Under the pieces are notes generated by a model. It did not search any database, was not told where the DNA came from, and was given only the letters and a program-made list of their open reading frames with translations. Position numbers and translations under genes: made by a program. From contig JAHBVF010000013.1 of NCBI GenBank assembly GCA_019637685.1, positions 62,001-126,000 of the forward strand: a stretch of DNA of 64,000 nt, read 5' to 3'. This document shows, in pieces, positions 16,266 to 24,818 of the stretch (positions are counted from its first letter, which is position 1; each line of letters opens with the position of its first letter). Source of the stretch: Caldilineaceae bacterium (GTDB lineage Bacteria; Chloroflexota; Anaerolineae; Caldilineales; Caldilineaceae).

Positions 16266-16404
16266 GAGTCTACCGCAAAAAGGTCAATTTCACCGCGGAG
16301 TCACAGAGGGCGCGGAGGCAACGCGGCGAGATTCAGGCGAAAAACGCCGCAAACCTCCGCGTTCCCCGCGCCTCCGCGGTGAGTTTAGGGGCGTATTACA
16401 GTAG
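16266..16404 (-). repeat. MITE-like palindromic element, copy B (inverted)
   Basis: Reverse complement of the copy A arrangement: begins GAGTCTACCGCAAAAAGGTC, contains CACCGCGGAGTCACAG and GGCGAGATTCAG, and ends CGCGGTGAGTTTAG...TACAGTAG. Termini are less perfect than in copy A. Confidence 0.75.
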
Positions 16405-16604
16405 CGTCAGGAATGTATCTCAAATATAGGGGAGAAGAGATAGAAAGTGGTAAACAAAAGAAAGGTAGTGGAGATGGACGAGAGAGAAGGAAAAAATCGA
16501 GGGAAGGGGTTCTGGCGTCGACAAGAGGGATGTACGATTTGCAGCTATTTTCCTTTTCCGGATCTGGCTGCTTGCACGCGCCTGATGCACGAATAGCCAC
16601 GGAT
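16405..16604. other. Gene-free purine-rich spacer
   Basis: No gene seen. From about 16425 to 16520 the plus strand is strongly purine-rich (runs such as GAGAGAAGGAAAAAATCGAG), flanked by two copies of the MITE-like repeat. Confidence 0.5.
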
Positions 16605-16738
16605 GAGTCTACGGCAAAAAGCCCACAGACCCACCGCGGAGACGCAGGGGCGATGCGGAGAGAATCAGGCGAAAACCTCCGCGCAACTCCGCGTTCTCCG
16701 CGCCTCCGCGGTGAAATTGACCTTTTTGCAGTGGAGTC
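16605..16738 (+). repeat. MITE-like palindromic element, copy C
   Basis: Starts GAGTCTACGGCAAAAAG and ends GGTGAAATTGACCTTTTTGC followed by AGTGGAGTC, in the same orientation as copy A but with a diverged left half. The interior has repeated CTCCGCG units. Confidence 0.75.
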
Positions 16739-16986
16739 ACGGATGGACACGGATTCAATCTGTGAAAATCCGCGTCATCTGTGGATGATTTTCGTTGTTA
16801 GCGGTGTCAGCCGGTCGTGCCGCCTGTCCCGGAAGTCCTAGCCCAACAGCACGATCGCCTACGGATTACCAGTCAGTGTACATGCCCGGTAGGGCACAAT
16901 CAGCAATGAAAATAGGGACGCAGATTTACGCAGAAGACACAGATTGCGCAGATTTCTATCCGTGTCCATCAGTGGTTATTTCTAGT
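16739..16986. repeat. Second intergenic repeat type ('ggacacggatt / cgcagattt')
   Basis: No gene. Contains GGATGGACACGGATT, TGTGAAAATCCGCGTC, then ACGCAGATTTACGCAG and ATCCGTGTCCATCAGTGG, which partly pair with each other (CACGGAT with ATCCGTG). Similar degenerate text appears near 3169. Confidence 0.5.
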
Positions 16987-17012
16987 TAAAATCGATCCAC
17001 TGCCATCGCCCA

Positions 17013-18035
17013 TCAGTCGTTCCATAGCTTTGGCATTTTTACCGCGCTGTTGCGCCGCTCGTGCATATTGGCTTCCATCGCTCTGGGATAGCGGGCGGGC
17101 AGTTGAGAGACTTCGTTGAGCCGGGCCAGCGCGTCCGTGGGCAGTTGCCAGCCCCCGGCCAAAAAGTTGTCCCGGGCCTGCTCCACCGTGCGCGCACCGA
17201 TGATGGCGCTGGTGATGGCGGGCTGTTCCAGGCTCCAGCGCAGGGCCACCTGGGCCGGGCTGCGGTCCAGTTCTTTCGCCACCGCCAACAACACAGCCAG
17301 AGAATCGTCCGCGCTGTCGGCAAAATAGCGTTCGGGATAGGCCCAGCCCTCGTCGGAACGGCTCCCCGCCACACTGCGCTGGCCGGGCTGGTATTTGCCA
17401 GTGAGAAAGCCGCCAGCCAGGGGCGACCAGATGCAGACGCCCAGCCCCTTGAGTTCGCAGACGGGAATGATCTCCTCCTCGATGTCCCGCACGACGAGGC
17501 TGTATTGGGGTTGGTAACACTCAAAACGCGCCCAGTCGTGGCTGTCGCTGATCCACATAGCCTCCATCAGTCGCCAGGCTTCGTAGTTGCTACAGGCGAG
17601 ATAGCGCACTTTGCCCATGTGCACCAGATCGTCCAGGGCGCGCAGCATCTCTCCCAGGGGCGTCTGGGTGTCCACGTGGTGGATGTAGTAGATGTCCACG
17701 TGATCCATCTGTAACCGGCGCAGGCTGTCGTCAATGGCATTGAAGATGCGCGTCCGGCTCATCCCGGAGTCGTTGGGGCCGGGTCCCGTAGGGTTGAAGA
17801 ATTTGGTGGCAACCACCGCGTCCCGGCGGCGTCCCTTCAGGGCCTTGCCCAGCAAGATTTCCGATTCGCCGCTGCCGTAGGCATCCGCAGTGTCAAAAAA
17901 ATTGACACCCGCGTCGTAGGCCAAATCCACCATCCGCCTGGATTCGGCTTCATCTGTGCCGTGGCCAAAGGTCATTGTGCCCAGGCAGATTTCCGATACT
18001 TTCAGGCCCGTGCGGCCCATACGTCGATAATTCAT
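17013..18035 (-). CDS. Aldo/keto reductase
   Basis: 340 residues of the AKR TIM-barrel family, NADPH-dependent carbonyl reductases. The catalytic set is visible: Asp and Tyr in FFDTADAYGSGESE, Lys in VVATKFF, His in YYIHHVD. The cofactor end has SPLAGGFLTGKY and IIGARTVEQARDN. Composition and the IWSPLAGG block resemble the YghZ/Kvbeta-like subgroup rather than aldose reductases. Directly beyond lie the sugar importer genes on the same strand, so it may act on an imported sugar. The substrate is not inferable. Confidence 0.9.
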   Translation of the reverse strand: MNYRRMGRTGLKVSEICLGTMTFGHGTDEAESRRMVDLAYDAGVNFFDTADAYGSGESEILLGKALKGRRRDAVVATKFFNPTGPGPNDSGMSRTRIFNAIDDSLRRLQMDHVDIYYIHHVDTQTPLGEMLRALDDLVHMGKVRYLACSNYEAWRLMEAMWISDSHDWARFECYQPQYSLVVRDIEEEIIPVCELKGLGVCIWSPLAGGFLTGKYQPGQRSVAGSRSDEGWAYPERYFADSADDSLAVLLAVAKELDRSPAQVALRWSLEQPAITSAIIGARTVEQARDNFLAGGWQLPTDALARLNEVSQLPARYPRAMEANMHERRNSAVKMPKLWND

Positions 18036-18111
18036 TCGGGGGAGGTCCTTTCTGGAAAAATTGCAGGGGTCGGTATGGAACTCATTGGTCGACGGCGATG
18101 CTCCTGGCCTC

Positions 18112-18939
18112 CTACCCCTTCAACGAACCGGCCAGCAACCCGCGCATGAAGAGTTTGCCCAACGCCAGATAGACGATAACAGTCGGCGCAGCTGCAATGA
18201 GCGCGGCCGCCATCTGCACATTCCAGTCCACGGAAAAACTGCCCGCGGTATTCTTCACCGCCACCATAACCGGTGCCTGCACCGGGTTGCTAAGCACGAC
18301 GAGACCGATCAGATAGTCATTCCAGATGGTGGTGAACTGCCAGAGCAGCACCACAGCAAAGGCCGGCATAGAGATGGGCAGCAGAATATAGCGGTAGAGA
18401 CCGAAGAAGCCGCAGCCGTCGATCTTGCCGGCGTCCATCAGTTCATTGGGAATTCCTGAATAGTAACTACGGAAAAGCAGCGCCGTGATTGGGATACCGA
18501 AGATGCAATGGACCAGAATCAACCCGGTCAGGGTTCCATACAGACCGATCTTTTGCAGCGTAAGCACAAGAGGGATGAGGACGCCCTGATAGGGCAGGAA
18601 CATCCCCACCAAAAAGAGAATAAATAGGGTGTCCGCGCCTTTGAAACGCCACTTGGCAAAGATATAGCCATTGACGGAACCGATCATTGATGAAATGAGA
18701 GCGGCGGGAATCGTGATCATCACACTGGTCCGGAAGTTGGGCGACACCAACCCCCAGGCCGTGGTAAAACTGTCGAAATATATCCCTTTCGGCAGTTCCC
18801 ACATCTGCATCATACTGACGTCTTTGAAGGGCTTCAGTCCAGTGATGATCAAAACGTAGATGGGCATGGCATAGTAGAGGGCGAAAGCCACCAGCACCAG
18901 ATAAATGGCGCCGCGGGTCCAGATCCGTTGCAGGTTCAT
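18112..18939 (-). CDS. Sugar ABC transporter permease (MalG-type, CUT1)
   Basis: 275 residues with six predicted membrane helices. The EAA-loop that docks the ATPase is GIPNELMDAGKIDGCGFFGLY, followed by RYILLPISMPAF. The start ATG overlaps the stop of the upstream permease (ATGA), so the two are translated together as a heterodimer. N-terminal YYAMPIYVLIITGLKPFKDV resembles glucose-type permeases of the GtsC group. Confidence 0.9.
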   Translation of the reverse strand: MNLQRIWTRGAIYLVLVAFALYYAMPIYVLIITGLKPFKDVSMMQMWELPKGIYFDSFTTAWGLVSPNFRTSVMITIPAALISSMIGSVNGYIFAKWRFKGADTLFILFLVGMFLPYQGVLIPLVLTLQKIGLYGTLTGLILVHCIFGIPITALLFRSYYSGIPNELMDAGKIDGCGFFGLYRYILLPISMPAFAVVLLWQFTTIWNDYLIGLVVLSNPVQAPVMVAVKNTAGSFSVDWNVQMAAALIAAAPTVIVYLALGKLFMRGLLAGSLKG

Positions 18940-19892
18940 CGCTCAGTCTCCCGTGACAGGCTCATCAGGTAGGGGACCACCAGGAAAATCGCCAAGAGCA
19001 TCATCACAGAGCTAATGGCCGCGCCCAAGGAGAAGCGGTACGCACCAAATGTGGTCTGAAACATATTGAGCGCCAGAGAGTCGATGGAATTGCCCGGCCC
19101 AGGACCGCCCAGCGCGGCCACTACATCAAAGATCCGGATGGAGTTCATGCCGGTCAACACAAAGACAGTAAAGGTCACCGGCATCAGCAGGGGAACGATG
19201 ATATAGCGGTAGGTGGCCCAGGTTCCAGCGCCATCGATTGCCGCTGCCTCGCGCAGTTCAGCGGGGATACCGCGCAGTCCAGCCAGATAGAGCGCCATGA
19301 CATAGCCGGAGAACTGCCAGGCGGCGGCAATCGACACTGCCCAGATGCCGTATTCGATGTTGGCATGCCAGGTAGGCCGGAACCAGCCCATGCCAATCTT
19401 GGCAAAGAGCAGATTGATTCCCGTCGCCGGTTGCATCAGCCACTGCCAGGTTACGCCAGTGACAATACCGCTGACGGCAAAGGGAAAGATGAACATTGTA
19501 CGGAACAATGCCTCACCTTTGATCTTCTGGTCCAGGAGCGTGGCAAGCGTAAACCCGATGATGATGCACTGGCTGATGAAGCCAATCGCATAGAAGAGAT
19601 GATTACGCAGGTCCATCTGGAAGCGACGGTCGTTGATCAGCCGCGTCCAGTTCTTCAACCCGACAAAGGTAAAGTCGGGTGTCGAACTCTTCCAGTCTGA
19701 CACCGAAATATAAAACGTCCAACCGATGAACCCATAGATGAAGATTCCGACCGCGATGATCGAGGGCAACAGGACCAAAACAGCCAGCACCATGTCGCCG
19801 CGCAGCCAGCGCCGCCATCGCTTAGAAGTGCTATGGCTGGGGGAGGCGGCCAAGCCGCGCTCCCCCGAAACAGAGACAGTTTTATTGGCCAA
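18936..19892 (-). CDS. Sugar ABC transporter permease (MalF-type, CUT1)
   Basis: 318 residues with six membrane helices after a basic, cytoplasmic N-terminus (TSKRWRRWLRGD). The EAA loop is GIPAELREAAAIDGAGTWATY, then RYIIVPLLMPVTF. The start is taken as TTG at 19892: it is preceded by GAGGAAG at good spacing, lies within the last codons of the binding-protein gene and is in frame. A later ATG (MVLAVLVLLPS) would remove the basic segment and has no ribosome site. Partner of the next permease; its shared ATPase is not in the window. Confidence 0.87.
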   Translation of the reverse strand: MANKTVSVSGERGLAASPSHSTSKRWRRWLRGDMVLAVLVLLPSIIAVGIFIYGFIGWTFYISVSDWKSSTPDFTFVGLKNWTRLINDRRFQMDLRNHLFYAIGFISQCIIIGFTLATLLDQKIKGEALFRTMFIFPFAVSGIVTGVTWQWLMQPATGINLLFAKIGMGWFRPTWHANIEYGIWAVSIAAAWQFSGYVMALYLAGLRGIPAELREAAAIDGAGTWATYRYIIVPLLMPVTFTVFVLTGMNSIRIFDVVAALGGPGPGNSIDSLALNMFQTTFGAYRFSLGAAISSVMMLLAIFLVVPYLMSLSRETER

Positions 19893-21234
19893 ATGCCGCT
19901 TCCTCTGCTGCGACAACCAATGCCGCCTGGGTAGCGGCCACGTCCCTGGTTGCAACCATATCATTGAGCGCCAGGTCATAGTCAAGCAGGAAACTCTGCT
20001 TGGCGGCTGCGCCATGCTGGAGGCTGCCGACCAGAGTTTGGGTCTTCCATTCCTCCATAGCCCACAGCTGGTACTCGTCGTACAGGCTGGGATCAGCGTC
20101 GGTGCGGGCGGGAATCGAACCCTTGATCGGGTTGAAGGCGTCCTGACCCTCTTTCGAGCCGCAAACCTTCAGCCAGTTGATCGCGTTGTCGCGGTACTTC
20201 ACACCCTTGGGCAGGCCGAAGGAGTCGGACAACAGCAGATAGACGCCGTCTGTGCCAGGGCTGGCTGCCCAGGTGTAATCCGTGAACTCTTTGGATTTGA
20301 AGTAGCCATGCAGCCAATCGCCGCTGATCATCAGCAGTGGGCTGTCATCGGTCATCATGACATCATTGACGCCTGCCCCGCTTTGGCTCAAATAGTCGGG
20401 CTGGGCATAGTCATAGAGTCTGTTCATAATCTCCAGGGATTCGGTCATGCGCGGGTCGTCCCAGCCGATGGAGCCGTCAAACAGCTTGGGCCAGTCTGCC
20501 GCGCCAAAGACCGACAGGATGACGGATTCCATGGTGTGGCCGTTGCCGCCGGTTCCCGAAAGGGCAATCCCGGGGAAACCCTTTTCTTTTAGGGCTTCCG
20601 CCATAGTGAAGAACTCATCCCAACTGGCAGGCGGCGCGCTGGCACCGATGGCCTCGAGCCTGGAGGGGCGATACCACATGAGGTTTGAACGGTGAATGTT
20701 GACCGGCACGGACCAGGGATGGCCGTCGTAGAGGATGACGTTCATCAGGTCGGCGGGAAAGATATCGTTAAAACCTTCGGATGCATACAGATCGTCCAGG
20801 GGTTCCATGCGGCCAGCAACCACATGGCTGTCAATCAACTCGCGGCCCAGGTGAACCTGAAAAGTCTCGGGCGGGTCGCCACCGATCATGCGGGTTTCGA
20901 GCAGCGCTTTCATCTCGCCACCCTGGCCAGCACCCTGGGCTGCGAGGGCCGCATTGATAATCTCGACCCCCGGATAATCGCGCTCGTAGATAGCAAACAT
21001 ATTGTTGAGACCTTCGACCTCACCGCCGGCAGTCCACCACGAGAAGACCTCCAATTTTCCGGCATCAGCAGCCGCGGTTGGGGCGTCTGCTGCTGGGGCG
21101 TCTGCTGCCGGGGCCGATGAAGGAGCCGCCGCGGGGGCAGCCGCGGGCGCGCAGGCCGCCAGAGCAGTCATGGCAGCGCCTGCACCGGCAAGGCGTAAAA
21201 ACGACCGACGAGAAATTCGTTCAGAACCGTTCAT
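19882..21234 (-). CDS. Extracellular sugar-binding lipoprotein of an ABC importer (glucose-type)
   Basis: 450 residues. ATG 21234 gives a twin-arginine start, SRRSFLRLAG (residues 8-17), and a lipobox ALAAC with Cys28, so it is probably exported folded by Tat and lipidated. An Ala/Pro linker follows to about residue 60. The mature part starts LEVFSWWTAGGEVEGLNN and has VPVNIHRSNLMWY, features of glucose/mannose-binding GtsA-like proteins of family SBP_bac_1. It is first in the operon with two permeases; its own promoter lies at 21417-21445, leaving a 176-base leader. GGGAG precedes the ATG at a long spacing. Specificity for glucose is inferred. Confidence 0.88.
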   Translation of the reverse strand: MNGSERISRRSFLRLAGAGAAMTALAACAPAAAPAAAPSSAPAADAPAADAPTAAADAGKLEVFSWWTAGGEVEGLNNMFAIYERDYPGVEIINAALAAQGAGQGGEMKALLETRMIGGDPPETFQVHLGRELIDSHVVAGRMEPLDDLYASEGFNDIFPADLMNVILYDGHPWSVPVNIHRSNLMWYRPSRLEAIGASAPPASWDEFFTMAEALKEKGFPGIALSGTGGNGHTMESVILSVFGAADWPKLFDGSIGWDDPRMTESLEIMNRLYDYAQPDYLSQSGAGVNDVMMTDDSPLLMISGDWLHGYFKSKEFTDYTWAASPGTDGVYLLLSDSFGLPKGVKYRDNAINWLKVCGSKEGQDAFNPIKGSIPARTDADPSLYDEYQLWAMEEWKTQTLVGSLQHGAAAKQSFLLDYDLALNDMVATRDVAATQAALVVAAEEAAFGQ

Positions 21235-21416
21235 TGTCACTATTCTCCCTTGTCTAAAGATATGGAACAGCAAGACGTGCAGCCGATAAAGTATCGACTT
21301 TTCGCATTGGGGGAAACGAGATACGGCAGTGGTTTTGTAGCCAAAATCATGGAAAATCGCTCATCCAGACAGGCAATGAGTCGGCAGATGCGCAGAGGAG
21401 CGCGTCCTATAGTACA

Positions 21417-21445
21417 ATTATAGATCGTTCGAGCTATCGTGGCAA
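21417..21445 (-). promoter_or_regulatory. Promoter of the glucose-type importer operon with operator-like palindrome
   Basis: On the minus strand TTGCCA (21440-21445), 17 bases, TATAAT (21417-21422). The spacer at 21423-21438 reads GATCGTTCGAGCTATC on the plus strand, a palindrome matching at 12 of 16 positions with central TCGA. This is a plausible repressor site blocking the promoter. Confidence 0.6.
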
Positions 21446-21639
21446 GTGGGGTTAAAACGGTTTTGGGCTTGTTCTGCGCGGATGGTAGAATCCCCCACGC
21501 TTCCCCCACGCCTCCCTCAGAATACTGGGATTGGTGCGCTGTTGCATTCCACACACAGGCAACAGAGGGAATGCCCGACGAAAGTATGCCACAAAAGTAT
21601 GCCATCGCTTGCAAAACCGCTGGCCTGCCCGGAGGAAAT

Positions 21640-22329
21640 GTGAACGCCATCGGCTCCCTGAACGAAACGGACCTGCACGCAGAGGTAAAGGAGTGGTACG
21701 CTGCCCCGGACGACCAGTTGGAAGTGGCCGTGGATGGATTTGTCATTGATCTGCTGCGGGCTGATGGGGAACTGGTGGAAATACAGACGGCCAATTTTGG
21801 CGCATTGCGGGCCAAGCTGAACGCGCTTCTGCCCGCGCATCGGGTGCGTGTGGTCTATCCCGTGGCCCAGCAGAAGTGGATTGTGAAGATCAGCGAAGAG
21901 GGCGAGATCATCAGCCGGCGCAAATCCCCCAAAGCAGGCCGGGTCGAGGCGATCTTTGGCCAGCTCGTCTACCTGCCCCAAGCCCTGGGCCACTCCAACT
22001 TTTGCCTGGATGTGCTGATGGTGCAGGCGGAGGAACTGTGGCGCGCCCACGCCAAAGGGGGCAAACGGGGCTGGTGCAGGCAGGGCTGGATTGTCCACGG
22101 GCGGCGGCTGTTGGATGTGTTGGCCTGTCACACCTTCACACAGCCGTCCCAACTGGCACAACTGCTGCCGGACAATCTGCCGCCCCCCTACACCACAGGC
22201 GAATTGGCAAAGGCATCTGGTCTGCCACCCCGCCTGGCCGGACAAATGGCCTACTGCCTGCGGGAGATGGGCCAGATTCAGGTGACAGGCAAGCGGGGCA
22301 ACGCGCTGCTCTACACCCAATCGATTTGA
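21640..22329 (+). CDS. DUF8091-like conserved hypothetical protein
   Basis: 229 residues starting at GTG 21640 four bases after GGAGGA. The first recognisable block, LNETDLHAEVKEWYA, is then right at the N-terminus, as I recall for this family. Further blocks: VDGFVIDLLRADGELVEIQTANFGAL, RVRVVYPVAQQKWIVKI, SRRKSPKAGRVEAIF, and a C-terminal winged-helix-like part (FTQPSQLAQLL to LAGQMAYCLREMGQIQVTGKRG). The DxxxDxxR/ExQ pattern in the first half (DGFVIDLL ... VEIQT) resembles a PD-(D/E)xK nuclease core, which is only a suggestion. The longer frame from 21439 lacks conserved features upstream. Confidence 0.7.
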   Translation: MNAIGSLNETDLHAEVKEWYAAPDDQLEVAVDGFVIDLLRADGELVEIQTANFGALRAKLNALLPAHRVRVVYPVAQQKWIVKISEEGEIISRRKSPKAGRVEAIFGQLVYLPQALGHSNFCLDVLMVQAEELWRAHAKGGKRGWCRQGWIVHGRRLLDVLACHTFTQPSQLAQLLPDNLPPPYTTGELAKASGLPPRLAGQMAYCLREMGQIQVTGKRGNALLYTQSI

Positions 22330-22405
22330 CGTCAACTATACTTCAATTTCAAGTTTTCACACTGAAAGGAACGGCAACGCCCAGCAACGGCGAATCCTAC
22401 CACCC

Positions 22406-23401
22406 ATGAAATACACAACTCTTGCCGACACCGGCGAAAAAGTATCTGAACTGAATCTGGGCACAATGATGTTTGGCGGGCGCTGCGATGAGGCCGAGGC
22501 TGACCGCATTCTGGGCCTGGCTATCGAGCGCGGCGTCAATTTCATCGACACTGCCGCTGGCTACGGCAACGGGCTGACCGAAGAAATTCTGGGCCGCATT
22601 ATGCAGGGCGGGCGGCGGGAAAAGCTCTTCGTCACCACCAAAGTCAACAAAGGCGTGGACCGGGCCAGCATTCTGTCCAGCCTGGACGAGAGCCTGCAAC
22701 GGATGCAGACCGACTATGTGGATTTGTATCTGATCCACTGGCCGGTGGAGGGGATGAACCCGACGGAAATTATGGGCGCACTCCATACTGTCGTGGCCTC
22801 GGGCAAGACCCGCTATGTGGGCTGCTGCAACTTCCCGGCCTGGCTGCTGGCCCACCACAACGCCATTGCCGCGGCCAATGGCTGGCCCCGACTTGTCAAC
22901 AATCAGATCGCCTACAACATTATCGAGCGCGGCGTGGAAGTGGAAATCTTCCCCCAGGCTGTGACCGAACAGATCGCCATCACCGCCTATCGGTCGCTGG
23001 TGCAGGGGCTGTTGACGGGCAAATATCGCTGGGGACATCCCCTGCCCGAAAACACCCGGGGCCAGACCAGCGCGCAGATCATCACCTGGCTCAGTCAGTT
23101 CGGCGAGAGTGTGGATCGCTTCATCACCTTTGCCCAGGAACGGGACATCACCCCAGCCACATTGGCCATCGCCTGGGTACGCCACGCCCAGGCCGTCACC
23201 GCGCCGATCATTGGTGTCAGCTCCCTGCCCCAGTTGGAGGAAGCCCTGGAATCCTTTGCCTACGAACTGAGCGACGACGACTACGCGCAGGTGACTCATC
23301 TGTTTGACACGGAAGTCAAAGAGGAGGGCTTGCAGCGCTTTCCCGGTCTGAAATACAATTTCCCCCGCCTGCGCCGCAACCTGAATTTGGTGCAGAAATA
23401 G
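22406..23401 (+). CDS. Aldo/keto reductase
   Basis: 331 residues. The AKR tetrad is in NFIDTAAGYGNGLTEE (Asp, Tyr), FVTTKVN (Lys) and YLIHWPVEG (His). YRSLVQGLLTGKY and IIGVSSLPQLEEALESF form the cofactor end. It differs from the AKR at 17013 throughout, including the His-loop (IHWP versus IHHV), so it is not a recent duplicate. It follows the DUF8091-like gene by 76 bases on the same strand and converges on the barstar/RNase pair. Confidence 0.9.
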   Translation: MKYTTLADTGEKVSELNLGTMMFGGRCDEAEADRILGLAIERGVNFIDTAAGYGNGLTEEILGRIMQGGRREKLFVTTKVNKGVDRASILSSLDESLQRMQTDYVDLYLIHWPVEGMNPTEIMGALHTVVASGKTRYVGCCNFPAWLLAHHNAIAAANGWPRLVNNQIAYNIIERGVEVEIFPQAVTEQIAITAYRSLVQGLLTGKYRWGHPLPENTRGQTSAQIITWLSQFGESVDRFITFAQERDITPATLAIAWVRHAQAVTAPIIGVSSLPQLEEALESFAYELSDDDYAQVTHLFDTEVKEEGLQRFPGLKYNFPRLRRNLNLVQK

Positions 23402-23560
23402 GGATTGTTCGGCGACGGCAGGCCACTCTATCACCCCCTCTCCCATTTGTGGGCAAAGATTGACCTGTGGGGGAGGGGCTGGCAGTGGCCGGGCTGGCGT
23501 TGGATGTACGACTGCCAATTTGCCACGCGACCGGCTCTTCCCCGGTAGCGGGCAGCAACT

Positions 23561-24004
23561 TCACACCCATTCCACGTCCGGGGCAGAGCGCTCGGCTTTG
23601 CGCAGCAGCACCAAAAATCCCCGCCCATCGGCCTGCCAGGCCGCGGCCGCATCGGCCAGAATCGAGCGGGCCGTGGCCCAGTCGCCGGGCTGGGCGCGGG
23701 CAAAAGCTGCGAAATCGTCCAGCAGGAGCAGATAGCCCTGGGCGTCGGGCAGCGCGTCCGGGTCGTTGACGATCTCCTCAAACGCGTCCCAGTTCTGGCC
23801 GAAATAGGTGGGAAAGCGCAGGGCCGACGCGGCGCGGCTGAGAAAAGCAGCCTTGTCGGGCACGTTCGCGCCGTCCACCCGAAAGACCGTCCACCCCGCG
23901 GCCTGGGCACCGGCCATCACCGCCTGGGGTTCGTCTTTCTCGTCAATGCGATACAGCCCCGTCTGCTTCACATCCGCCAGCAGCCTGCGCAGTTTGGCCC
24001 TCAT
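23561..24004 (-). CDS. Barstar-family RNase inhibitor
   Basis: 147 residues. The core matches barstar: FPTYFGQNWDAFEEI (residues 64-78) is the inhibitory helix, with Asp73 equivalent to barstar Asp39, which plugs the RNase active site. An ensuing LLLLDDF and RGFLVLL fit the later strands. The N-terminal 35 residues form an extra helix. Its ATG overlaps the stop of the RNase gene (ATGA), so enzyme and inhibitor are made in fixed order from one mRNA. It lacks a signal and should stay in the cytoplasm, protecting the cell from unexported enzyme. Confidence 0.9.
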   Translation of the reverse strand: MRAKLRRLLADVKQTGLYRIDEKDEPQAVMAGAQAAGWTVFRVDGANVPDKAAFLSRAASALRFPTYFGQNWDAFEEIVNDPDALPDAQGYLLLLDDFAAFARAQPGDWATARSILADAAAAWQADGRGFLVLLRKAERSAPDVEWV

Positions 24005-24738
24005 CGGATCACCTCCCGGAAGCTGTCGTAGTGGTCGTCGGTGTAAAAGAGCAGGCCATCCTCCCCCTCCACAATCCGCCGCGCGCCCCGATCCTGCGAG
24101 CCGGGTGTGATGACAGTGAACTCCCGATACCAGCCGCGGGGTTTGCTGGGCAGAATTCCCTCCCGATTCTGGAAAGTCGAATCGTCCTGGCGGAAGGGGA
24201 ACGGGCCGTTCTGGTCGATGAGGCGAATGGTCTCCCTGGCCTCGGGCGGGAGATCGCCATACAGAACGAAGGGCAATCCGCTTTGGGAGCGGACGCGGGT
24301 GGCCGTGAGTGTGGGGTTGGACGTGGGGCTGGACGTGGGGCTGGGGGGGGCGCGGGTGGGGGGACGGGTGCTTGTGGGTGTGGCTGTGGGCTGGCGGCTG
24401 GGCGCGACAGTGCGGGTGGCTGTGGCAGTGGGCGTCGGGGCTTCTGGGGCCGCCAACCCGGCAGCGGGTGTATGGGTTGGGGTGACCGACGGCTCATCCG
24501 TGGCTGTGGGCGAGTGAATGGCAGTTTGAGCAACAGTTTGGGTGGCGGTCGCTGTGGCGGTCTGCTGCAAAATTGCCGAAACTGTGGCCGCGTCTGTGCC
24601 CAACACCTCTTCCAACAGTTCATCCGGCACAGTGCCCGTGCGCAGATAGACAAAAACGATAACCAGCAGCAGAATGCCGGTCCCCACAAGGGATTGCCAG
24701 CGGGGGCGTTTGGCGGCTGAAGCATTTTTCTTTGTCAT
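24001..24738 (-). CDS. Membrane-anchored guanyl-specific RNase (barnase/RNase Sa type)
   Basis: 245 residues in three parts: a basic N-terminus and one membrane helix (about residues 17-33), a Thr/Pro/Ala-rich linker (about 60-150), and an RNase N1/T1 domain (about 160-245). The domain is strikingly like Streptomyces RNase Sa: LPPEARETIRLI, GPFPFRQDDSTFQNRE, REFTVITPG, RGARRIV, YTDDHY. Catalytic Glu206, Arg217, Arg221 and His236 are present, so it should cleave RNA after G. The domain faces outside the cell. ATG 24738 is chosen because GAGGA directly touches the earlier ATG at 24750. Barstar is encoded with a four-base overlap. RNase Sa has a disulfide; the Cys pair is absent here. Confidence 0.9.
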   Translation of the reverse strand: MTKKNASAAKRPRWQSLVGTGILLLVIVFVYLRTGTVPDELLEEVLGTDAATVSAILQQTATATATQTVAQTAIHSPTATDEPSVTPTHTPAAGLAAPEAPTPTATATRTVAPSRQPTATPTSTRPPTRAPPSPTSSPTSNPTLTATRVRSQSGLPFVLYGDLPPEARETIRLIDQNGPFPFRQDDSTFQNREGILPSKPRGWYREFTVITPGSQDRGARRIVEGEDGLLFYTDDHYDSFREVIR

Positions 24739-24818
24739 CGGGCAATCCATTCCTCGCCGAATTCAAACAGATGGACAAACGTACACAGAACCCATTCCGC
24801 GTGGCCCGCGGCTGGCGC

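Noticed and set aside
20105..20140. tRNA T-arm-like GGGTTCGATTCCC on the minus strand
   Set aside because: It encodes IKGSIPAR in the binding protein; no acceptor or anticodon arm can be folded around it.
24031..24720. Plus-strand frame rich in Gly opposite the RNase stalk
   Set aside because: It is the antisense of the Thr/Pro linker; glycine-rich composition comes from that and no start signal is present.
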